64,000 bases of DNA. Source: Paragonimus skrjabini miyazakii. Taxonomy: Eukaryota > Platyhelminthes > Trematoda > Plagiorchiida > Troglotrematidae. The stretch spans positions 20,668 through 84,667 of the forward strand of contig JTDE01021428.1 of the NCBI GenBank assembly GCA_014338405.1, read 5' to 3'. This document shows, piece after piece, positions 38,901 through 50,900 of this stretch. Position 1 is the first letter of the stretch. Each line of letters opens with the position of its first letter. The notes below the pieces were generated by a model. The model did no database searches, was not told the DNA's origin, and saw nothing but the letters and a program-made list of their open reading frames with translations. A program made the translations under genes and the position numbers.

Positions 38901-41900
38901 TTACAGGATTCTTATTGAGCCAAGCATTCCAATAAGCTCTTTTCTCATGGAAGTACTAGAACTAAGTTTCGAGCTAAATAGAAAACAACAGTACTGTAGA
39001 TCACATCGACAACCAAGATTTAAATTAAAGACGACGTTTTCTTAAGGTAAACATTCCACCGTTAACCACAAACATACAGCAGGTAGAGATAAGCCATAAA
39101 AGCGTTTGGTCAAAGCTGCTTATGATCATAGTTCAGATTGTCTGCTCATATCGAGTGAAGGTCACATGAATTTCTTGTTAATTCTGATCAGTAACGATGC
39201 TATTAGAAATTCTCGGTTACTGGGCAATTACAGATTTGAGTCAAGCTAGTACTTCTATTATTAATGAAAGAACAACAATGTTTACCAAGCTTTAAGAATC
39301 TTCTCGAATTATCTGGCTGAACATGAAAGCTAAGAGCTAAATCGTGTAGTAGCCAATTTATACAACTTTCTTGATGATGTGCACACAGTTATCAGCTCTA
39401 ACTATCTAAGTTTCTTCAAGGATGCCCACAGTTTGTTTGTAAATGACAGCTGCTCTTTATAATTTCTTCAACAGCGCCTGACCACAAACAGATTGTCCGA
39501 ATGCCAAATATTTTAAAACCACTCAATCTCGCTCTGTTGAAACTTAATTCGGTTTACGTTAACTTCACGTATGCTTCTCTCATTTTCTAGCGTTACCTCC
39601 TATGTGTTTGAGGCAACAACTAACAGCACATGTCTGAGCAGGTCATATTCAATGGTCAGACTGCTTCAGGTCATATGAGAAAGTTGTCTATACAGCACAA
39701 TACAGTTTTTCTATACATGTTTTTAGAGCAGCGGAACACGTTACTCACTCATGTGGCCGCATGCACATACGCACATAGACCATAATGTTTGTTGTTTTTC
39801 TGCGTTCATTCACTGAGTATAAATACTTTGTTCCTAATGTGAGTCATACAAACCATGATTCCATAGAGACTGCTGGTTAACTGTGCAGCGAGAGGTACAC
39901 AGAAAGTGCTGGTGAATTTTAAAAACGTGACCAGTGTCAACGCACAAGCACCAGAAACAACAAAATCCGGTTTAAACATTGTAATGGGGTTGACGTGTGC
40001 AGTTCTATTAAAGAGGACTTAAGCTGTTGATATGCCAGCAGTTTTATCCAAATTGGGTTCAGTTCGTTAGCCTCATGATCAGAAAACTCTCTTTTTGCTG
40101 ATGCACTCCGCTTTTCTCAAAAGCAACTCACAAACAACTCCAGTGACTGCAACATCGTGGTGTAGCGGCTACGGGCTTAGGTTATCATTTTGTGGTCCAT
40201 CATTTTCACACACAATTATGGCTGGCGAATTCGACTGGCAGTTTTGTGTGATGCTGATAGAAACTGAAAAGATTGAGGCAACGATCCGCCACTTCGCGGG
40301 CGATCAACAAAGTATACAGGGTGTGTTTCAGATTTGAGACTTTGAAGGAAGTGAGTTATTACTGAGTGATCGCTCAAACAGTATATGTGGTTAATCCATT
40401 AGCTTAACTCGTTAGTCCTAAATTCGTGCAGTTAGCTATTTAACGCAAATGTGACCACGGGGCAAGATTTTATACAAAAGGTTAACTTTTGGTGGGGAGG
40501 TAAGAAAATCGCAGTGAGAAAGTACTGCAATTTCTGATATTCAAATTCGAGCCGTCAAGTTTATCAGTGAACATTAATAATAGTATTAACTATTTTACTG
40601 ACAAGATAGAGAACTTTACACATGTACAAATATATAGACGATGAAGATCAGTTATATCTCAAATGTCAAACAAGTCCAGATCTCATGAGGCTACATAAAT
40701 CTTTAAGCGGCTTATCTAACAAACGACATATGAACTTCTTAAACAATTCTTCTACGGCGATTCGAAGCACATTAGGATTAGTATAATCACATCAAATCTG
40801 TTCACTAAAGACTATCAACCCAATAAAGATATTGCTGGTATAGTCATCTATAAGTATTCTGCACTCAACTCTCTATCCGTCAGAGCATAGTTGTTGCTAG
40901 ACGTGAAGAAGCTGTATTTATTGCAGGTAACTGCCACTGCCATCAACTACTTCCTACCCATTGCGCTCACCACGTGCCTGTTCGCGAACACAGTTCGCAA
41001 AACTTTGAAAACGCCTTAGCTTGGCTACATCATTTGTTTACCTCACCAGATGCAATTCAGTTAGCTATGAGTGAATAAAACATACGATAATAGAACGGCC
41101 ACCTGATCACGAACTACACAAATTTCGTCTGATTCGTTGATCAAAGTTGTCAGATGTCACCTGCTAGGTTAGGGAATCAGTATTCGTCCGAATCACAATT
41201 CGGGGAAGTCGTCTGACATGACAGCGCATTGTAAGTAATTGTGTCGTCGTATCCGCAATATTGACAACTGTATGGTTTGAATGGACAAGCCAACTTTCCC
41301 GAGTTTGCCGCACTCATCAGGTGATAGTATTTTTCCAATAATTTACTGGGTAAACCACACTGTTTAAAAATATCACAAATGCGGTAAGTCATTCCATGAG
41401 GTGCATCATTGGGGAACACATGTCAAATAACTTGACTAATTGTTTTACGTGAACCGCTTGATAAAAAACTACGTAAGTGCGATCTGAAGGATAGCTCAAA
41501 ACTTGTTGATGTCACAAAATGCTTGGATATTCGAGACAAACTGATTTGTCCCGTTTCCGTCTGCCAAAATTGTACTCAATCAAGCAATCCATGTTATTGA
41601 TGAACTCGTTTTGAATAGTGGTAAATAATCAGTATAACGCTTTTTCCTGACAATCAGTGGACATAAAATTGACCAATAAGTTTATAAGTTTGAAAACTGA
41701 AACAACCCTAGGATTTGTCTATTTGATACCCACAAACTTGAAGTAAGATATCTTTATTTTGAGACTGTCTCTCTCGAATCACACATAGCTTGGTCGAAAT
41801 GCATAAACCGATTACCGGCAGTTGTGGTAGTATCGTGAGCTACAAGTTAAACGTTTAAAGTCGACAACAGGATAATTTGCATCCACATCATAAGTCATTT

Positions 41901-44900
41901 AATGACTAGCAGATATTATATATCATTCAGTATATTAAGAACCATTGATGAATGGCATTGCAAACAAGTAACCTACTTGGTGCATGACATTGAACTCGTT
42001 TGTTGCTCATGTGTTTAAATAAATTACACTTTAAAATGTCCGAATTCAAATATTTGGTTGGCCATCACATATCACGTATTTCTACCGAATAAACCAGTTT
42101 GTAAACCCAAGTCTTCCTTCTGTTGAATGCTTATTAGTATCCAATCACAATAATCTAGTTGTTAGTTCATAGGTTACAAACTCAACAAACCAACCTGTAT
42201 ACAAACCCTAATTCAGTCAATAGACAGACTATGGGTTATGGACATTTCAAGTTTCTGACAAAGCGCTTCACACAGAATGCCTGTCTTACGGACAGTATGC
42301 AAGTTGGTTCTCTCGAATTCCACTACTCTAATCTGGTCTGGTCTGATACAATAACGGTTTGACCTCATCAGACTTATTCATCACCTGTTTGAGTTCAGTG
42401 CTACATACCTACCTACGGTTGAGATACAAAATGGACAGTTGCTGTGCTGTTAAACTGCTCATAAAGACCTATACACGCCAGTTGCTAGTGTCCTTGCTTC
42501 TTCGTACCGTCTGCGGGTCTTGCACTGTGATTGGCTTGGGGTGGAGCGGCTTTGGCAACGAAAACCGGTACGCCCTATTGTTGTGACCTCCTCGGATTAC
42601 CTTAGTTGAATAGGCCATATTTGTGGATGCCTGGCGCGTACGCACACACACGCACACACGCGAAAGCACGCTCAGGAGCGCATTGGTGAACCGCTATGGC
42701 CAACAAACCAGTCGACGTACTTAGCACACGCGCGTACGCGTAAACCAGCTCTCTTTAAAACAGGGTGAGGTAGAAACTGAACTTTCTGTTGGTTTTCAGA
42801 GGTTATCATGGTCCAACAGAACTGTGACCAATATGAAGTGCTCTATCAGAAAAGCACTGTGTTAAACGAACAGAATCTGATTGTCTCAGTTTTCAGTGAC
42901 TACCGTACTGTGAAGAAAGTAATCGACACGTGTTAGAGATAAGCTTGGAGGCGAAATTAAAAGGTTAATGGTAAGCTAGTTAACTTCAAGCTAAAAACGA
43001 ATTGTGCCACTACAGAACACGCTCAACAATATACGGTCAGAGTGTTTGCAACCTGTGTTGTGCATTCTGGGTTTATGACAGTTAGGTAGCGAAGATCCGG
43101 TTGTGAACACTCTGGGTCTTAGCAGGCTGCGAATCAGAGCTACTAACAAAAACAGTTATGGAACAGAAGTTCGAACGGGTTCAGTGGGGTTAATTGTGTG
43201 AAATTTCTTAAACTTTATACATGACTGTTCAGCAGACACTACAAATCAAATCAAGACAAAGTTCAACATGTTGAAGGAGTCACTCACCGTGCGGACACCT
43301 TGCTCTAGAAACGTTCGGATTGTTTCAGTGGCTCTCCTCAGTTTGATTGCAGCGCGGTTCTCAAAATCTTCCACACTGACCAACACGTGTAGGTCTTCAT
43401 CTAGGTGCTCCCAGTTTGATTTTCCCCTGTTCATATCCTCCTAATGAAATGATCAACACGCATAACACTGTATAGATAGTCTCGGGATCATAGAAAAGAA
43501 TGAGCCAGAACAGTTTCATTTAAGTCTAGTTTACAATCAATGCAGTATAGTGAGCCGAACTAATGCTTCTCGTGTCAAGAGATTAACACCTCATTAGTCA
43601 ACTCACTGATCACAAGAAGCAAGCTATGATGTTATCCAGCGCAGTCAATGGCTATACCACCCTAATGTGTACTGATTCCAGCGATGAGATGATTGATCAC
43701 GCTAACCCAAATACATTCAAATTCATGAACTTTAAATTAATATCAGTTGCATAGAGTGGGTGATCTGACTAGCTGAGCGTTATTCACAGGTGAATGTGTC
43801 TGGACGTTCAGATAAGATAGTTGGATCGTGTTTAACATGGAATCTAGCCAACACGACCGCATTATGGATCGGATTCTGAATTTCCCTGGTAGCAAGGATA
43901 TAAACTATTGGGGAAACTAAAAAACGCCTCGATTATAGCTATATATATCTGAACTCGACGAATTCGAATAAATATGAGTGCTGTTCATTTTAATTTCTAT
44001 GACTTGCAACAATTTTCGCATAAAACCAAAATCATGATACTATTTATTCACAAAGACGCTTAACTTTGTCATAAACATTATTATTAATTTTCTGATCTGT
44101 TTACGACATATAAATCAATTTTAAGCTGTAGCACAACACACGGATGCAAACCCCCTACTTCCACTGTTAACCAAAAATACGGATTTATCAAAATCAGCAG
44201 TCCGCTTGCTGCGTCCAATTGAACACTGACAGATGATTACGAGCGAACCTTCCGGTTGATAATTAGTGTGATTTATCATAGTATAAACTGACATTCTGTC
44301 GTATCAGGTAGTCGATTGAATAAATGTTATGGTCTGGTCATTGACTACCACAAATGACCCACAGTTTACCACAATGATGTCAACCATCCAACAAAAGTAT
44401 TTTTATGAGAATAAAAGTCGGCTTAAGTAAAAGTATGAAGTGAATTTGTAAAAATGTGTTGGTATCTTAATTAAAATTGTCAAACTTTGTTTCACTTGGA
44501 CAGTTACATTCAGAGATTTTCAATAGTTGAAGTAGGTATGGGATAACTGAGGTTAACTGTGTGGCAATTCATGATCTTGGTTGCATTCTTTCTTGAAGAA
44601 AAAAGGGTTGAAAAACAAACCGGTCGAAATGGTTTCCTAGATAAGACGAATGAAGTTAACACGTATTTGTGCATGCGATTATCAATCAAGCCAAATTACT
44701 CGTGTCTTCGTTGATAATAGTTTGAGTGACTATTTTTGAACAAGAAATATGTACCAGATGGGTTATACATGCACCACTTATGCACGCACTGTCTCATAAG
44801 CTTCATCTTATTGACATATCTGATACAAATAGAGATTGACTGATCAATTAAGTAGTAAGTAAAGAAGTATTAATGAAATGAAGTGAACAGAAAACAACTC

Positions 44901-47900
44901 ACCGATTAAACTATTTATTGTATAGTGTGTTTCTTTCGCTGATATCACTTGCTACGATTCCATACCACTTCCAAAAATGTTTCTAAACATAAGTGCTGTT
45001 TATACTTAGGTCCTTAACTGAGAATGTACCTTGAGTCGATGAAGATCAGACTGAACTCTATTCGTTTCTTGTCTCCAGGTTAGGTTATTATCTGGTCTGT
45101 ACGTTATCCTTCAAACCAACCGTAAGTGTTGGAAATAAGGCGTTGGCTCCAGGCGATTAGATGGTGTGCAAATATTGTGATCAAATCAATGAATTGGATG
45201 GTTAGCAGCAAATATTATCCCATCTGCTGAATCACAAACAAAAACGTGGTTCACTCACCTCAGCGCCACAAAACTAAGATGATTTTTCCCTACGTTTTGT
45301 AAATACAGGCGCTATTTTGACTTACAGTCTCTATCGCCTGTCCCAATAATTATGACCTCAAGAATTCGTTCTTAGACGCCGATACACAACTAACATTACC
45401 TGGTTTCTCAGAATGGTTCATCTAACATTTACTTCAATCACGAATGAACCGGTTCGCTTTTAATTGCATAAAAAAGGTTAGATGACTTGTTTCTTCGGAG
45501 GCTTTTTTCTTTTACAAGTAAGCTAAACAGAAGGGGAACAGGATGGTTTTCAACTTTACTAACTGCTACATTGATTGGACATTGATACAATTATCCCCAG
45601 ATAAGCGCTAGCTGTCTTCTCAAAAGTTTATTGTGTGTATGGTGTTCGAATGAAGGATCTGTTCAGGAAGTAGACCAGGTTTATTCTACTTTTTTCCATG
45701 CAAATATTCGAAACAAGTAGACGGTTGGAACAATTTCGGAGATCTTTTTTCTTCCAACAACTATGCGTTGTAAGACTGCTTCATCATTCTTCTTTTCGTT
45801 TTGACTGTGAATAATAAACTAGAAGCAGTGGTGTTAGGTTATAGTTCTTGCGGTGTTTATAATCGTTCTGATAAAGAGCACTGTGATTTGAAGACCGAAG
45901 ATGATTTAACCTCAGACAACTGGCAACCCACAAACAACTCAGTATACATACAGACTGAACTATACCCACAGCTGCCCACAGCTGTTACATTCCCATAGAC
46001 TTTCCAGTCAGCCCGTTTCGAAAAGAAGCACTACCCACAAAGGAAAGTGGTTAAGCGTTCACATATGATAATTCAGTCCTACCTAATGTGATGTCAATGG
46101 TGCGGTAGTCAAGACGGTTGCCTCATGAAAGTGTGGCTGGAGTTCTAGTCCCGGTCGTGTCAAGGATATACACTAGTGACGAGCTCTGACAAGAGCAAAG
46201 TGCAGATCTGGTGCTTCTTTTCGACAGGGGTCGACTGGAAAGTTCATGGGAATACGAAAGCTGTGATCAATTGTGGGTGATGTTCAGTCTACATAAAAAC
46301 CAAAATTTCCTACTAGTCATCATTAACTGAGTATACCTCAAGCAATTTTGTGATATTCCTTCGCCGAAATCGAATACACCTTGCATCCAAAAAGTGCGAA
46401 ATATCATCTCAGAATCGTCTGAAATGTGTGTCTAAGTTGGAAAATGAGGGTAGTGCATTAGAAACTCCGAGTTATTTTGTGCAAGTGAGTAGGCATGTGA
46501 ACAGCATTGCTGATATAAACGTAGTGGCTATCAACCGCATCTTGAAAGCGCGATTGGCTTTTGCCAATTCATGCTGTTTTTAAAGACTTTAATATCTAGC
46601 CTTTCTTAAAAAAATAAACGTGCCAGCGATACTCCGAATTCAAACCTAGTGCGACCGCAAGTCTAATCTGCAAGTTCCGTCGTTTAGGTTAGTGATTTCT
46701 ATTTTCACAGAAGTTGCAAATAAGATAACAGGTAATGGGGGTGTTACGTTGGTACTGTGATTGCCAGTGCAGTATCCATTTTATTGTCCTCTAAAATTGC
46801 AGCTTAGTAAATTAGAAATTTTTAAGTTGCTGCATTTTTTTAGGAATATATACTATAATTAGAAAACACATGATAATGGACCTGAACCGGGGGATTAAAA
46901 ACTGAATTGTATTCACGTCTTGGTACTCAACATAATTGTTAAATCTAACGAGTGCTGGCTAGGTTCCCAGTCGATTGTTACGTTCGTTTAACAACGATCT
47001 CTAGTTAGAACACTTCTCAGTTACAAATCTTAGCGCCCGTTTTCAACGATAGTTCTCGGAACAACAACACCAGAATAACTCTCACCTTGAAAACATTGGT
47101 TTTGACAACAGTGTTTTCCGGTCTCGAATGCTCAGAAAGATTTGATCGGGATATTTTTGCTTTGCCTGTCAAGTTGCAAATATTTCGATGTCCATTGTAG
47201 AAAGCTACTCACAAACTATTACGTTTCTTGTGAGGCATGTGCGATTCGGTCCACTTTTTATCAGAAAGCTGAGATTTATACAACTATCCTCAGCAGCACT
47301 TAAGTATTTTGTTCGAAATTGACAGGTATAGAGCGTGCGTATGGATTTTTATCAAAGTATTATTGCGTTAAATCTCATCTAATAACGTGTCAATTTTCAG
47401 TATTGTCTAGAACATTCCCTAATTTTCAAGATATAGGTTTAATTTGGATAATGTATTCCAGAGAATTTAGATGAAGTGTGCGTTATGTTTCAGTAGATTA
47501 ATTTACTTAAAACGCTTATAAACTAGTTCAAGGTCATTTATTTGAATGAATGACTATTAACATATAAGGCCTGAACAAAAATACCCAATAAGTTTGGTGC
47601 CCTACTTCAGCATGCAGAACGAATTAATCTACTAACTTGGAACAGACGGTCTTCCATGATGGGATTGACCATAGTTAGAAATGCAGTCAGAGGCTACTCA
47701 GCTATATAGCGTACCACCCAAAACGATTGCAAAAATAAGCGATTACCAGTTTCGTTTAACAGAGAGACAAAGACATATTGTCATTGTTTTTGAAATGAAC
47801 CTGATAGCAATTGACGCCAAGAAGTAGCGTGCCTTGCCCCCCTTGTTAAGTCAATCACATCTCATTTTGTAATTACTGACACGATATTTGCCTCTTCAGT

Positions 47901-50900
47901 TATTTTATTTTAGTTACTCTTGCTGGACCGGTATTCTGCTGACTGAAATCAATTTATGTGAATTTGTTGCCCCTACCTCAGTATGTTGTGACCCAAAAAA
48001 CTTCTTTACCATGCAGCGACTGTACTAGTTCGCATCATTTTTATACTTTTTATCAAGCACTATGCATCTTATTTCATAAAGTTCTTTTTTGCGTCCTTCG
48101 GCAGGCGCCTACTAAAATTCGACGTGTCGGCTAGCAATATATCGAGAGGTGTTGGTGTCTAAAAAACTAAAACTGAAGATATACCTTAAGCAAGCTTGCC
48201 TTGAAGCTGGTAAAATGCTTGGATCTATTAGTTGATCCACTGCTGTGATTTCATGGAGGTTCTTGCTTATTCCTTTCGTTTTATGTTCATCTAAGACTGC
48301 AACATGGTTATGCAGCTGTTTCTTCTATACGTAAAGTAGGGTAATTTAACCTACAGAAGTTTAGAGAGCAGCTACACATGGGTTTGTTGCAGTGCAGGGT
48401 GTCATTTTAAATCAGCGGCTAGAACATCTGAACATGTGATGACAGAGTTACTGGAAAATGTGTGGCACCGTTCTTCTCTTACTCACAATTTTACTGTGCG
48501 ATATAGCAAAGTGGTTTGGGAGGTTTTCCCTCCAAAATGGAAAAGCTTGCCTGGTTATCCTATTACAATCCCTATGCAGTGACTAAGTTGGATTAAGTCT
48601 CCATATCAATGCCCAAAATGACCGCCAGTAGATTTAATGCTCAATCAGCACACGTGGTGCCACCACCCACTGACGTGACCTTCAGGAAGCTTTTGGATTA
48701 TCCAATCATGGTGTTCTTATAAAAGGAGGATACATAACTGCCTGCTTAATCTGACAAAGTGGTGCTCAACAAAGATGCACACACAGTGGGTGACTCCTGC
48801 TTTCTATAATTTAACAGTAGGCAGTTAACTTGGCTGAGTGTCTCAGGTATAACCGAACTAGTTTTTTTGCAGTAACTTCCCTCAACATGTTTTGTATAGG
48901 CTAATCTCACAAATGCAAATAGGTAGATGCGAACAAAATGTCATCTCGCGAGATGTCTTACACATCACTGTTGGCTTTCCAGATATTCTCTGGGGCAGCC
49001 TAGCTTTCAATGGCTTAAAGGTGATGCAAACCAGGTAGCTTATTATCAAATTATTTGACACATTTTAATTTATGTTACATCATTTTCAAATCCTTCTGGA
49101 CTCGATTTACAAACAATATGTCAAATACGTGCAACCACTAAATCAGACTGAAGGCCCTGTTAGCATGACTTTCAAAATCATTCATGGTTAAGGATTCTGG
49201 GATTTCGTTGTCTGCGTGGAAAATTTGCAATCCTCGCTTGTGATTTTATTGTTGTTCTACGAAATGCTCGTCCTGTTCATTTTTTTCGTAACTGTTTACT
49301 GAAACGTCAACTTGGAACTATTTTATTTAACTGTACGAAATCGCCACCTTTTTTTCGCCTTCAGTAAGTTACCCATACATTATGAAAAAGTTATTCAGAC
49401 TTTCATCTATTCACCAAACTTTGCATTTAAGTGATAACAGCTGAATTTGTATATTAAGCTCGCTTGAATGTTGAAGAGTACACCAGCACTTTGACTGCAT
49501 TGATTTTCACCTAAGTCATATAATGTAAAGTATTCAGCTCACACCTACGAATTCATGTCAGTCATATAACAATTATCTGGAATTTAATGAAGTTCACATT
49601 TTTAGAGTTGAATCTCGTGATGTTAGAATGTTTAAAGAGCGAATGAAATGTTCTGAAGGTTAACAAGTTATTTCAAACAAGTTGCAGTAGTTTCTATTTT
49701 GCCTGACACTTTTAACGACACCAATAATAGTTTCTATCCCCTGATGAGGTTTTTAGTTCCACATACCACGCAAACTATTTGTTTCAGCTGAGCTAAATAA
49801 CCGTGTAAGTTTGTTTCTTTTGTTTTTGAGAGATTCACTTTGTAAACTGTCAATAAAAATTCGGACAACCTGATAAGTTTACTGGGCTACTCATGTCCAG
49901 GTTAATACTGAAAACCTACTCTGTTTAACTACTTGGGTCATTGTTTACTGGAATATGTACGGTAATGCTACAAGGTTTGCAGCGAAAAAATATCTTGCAC
50001 AGTCAACTGAATCTTCTCAATCTACACATACGCTCCTACCATTGCAATTAAGAATAAAGTCGCGTTCGAGTTTCTCTTCTGTTAGAGCGTGTTAGCTAAT
50101 TTTTCTGTTGACATCCTTCCAGTGTAATATGTATAACCGTAAAAACAAAGCCAGAAAAGAACTACAAGTTGTTATTTTGTCTACGTAAGTCTAAGATTTG
50201 GAGCTGCAGTCTGGACACTTAATACAAGATTACTATCGGTAATATTGCCGTCTTGATTGCGGACTGCACATTGTCGCTAATTTTAAACGATTTATTTAAA
50301 AAATCCACTTTGTCGTGTTTCTGTGACAAATAATGAGCTACGCATTAAAATCTAGGACACAGAGTAGAGAGCATTCGTCGTTTCCAATATTGATAATTAT
50401 TCTAGTTTCATTAATCGATAAATGCCGTATTCATGTGCTTAAATGATTTTAATATAAGAGTTTGCTCACATTACATTAACTAAGACATTTTTAGCAATTC
50501 ACCTGCTGCCGTTTACTACAACTAGGGTGCACCATCCAAAATTGCTTTAAAATTCTGCGTAAACTCCGTACAAAACAACGGAGAACAATTAAAAGCTTAC
50601 AGTAGCCTTAAAAAACTGTCATTTGGCATCAACGATTTGAAAATTTTGGGAAACGATGAGATGTTTGAGAGGAATAGGCCAGTGCTCAGACCGTTTTTAT
50701 GCCAAATCAGGCGACACTAATTTGTGGAACTGCTAAGAGTAATAATTTACTTAAAGTGGTAACCAAAAACGAGTGCGATAAATGTTGAACATTTCTACTT
50801 AATGAAACAGTATTTTGTCATCTGATATAAACTGGAAGATGGATTGAGTATTCACATGGAGATTTGTTTCAATTGATAGGTTGAATGTTTTGCAAAAATA

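Larger units (their letters stand above)
29620..43287. other. QKI intron 4 (13.7 kb)
   Basis: Besides the elements listed separately (SINE, RTE copy, gap, nanos-like frame, microsatellites) I find no exon. The stretches 32.3-36.0 kb and 38.2-41.1 kb are AT-rich with only short open frames. Confidence 0.5.
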
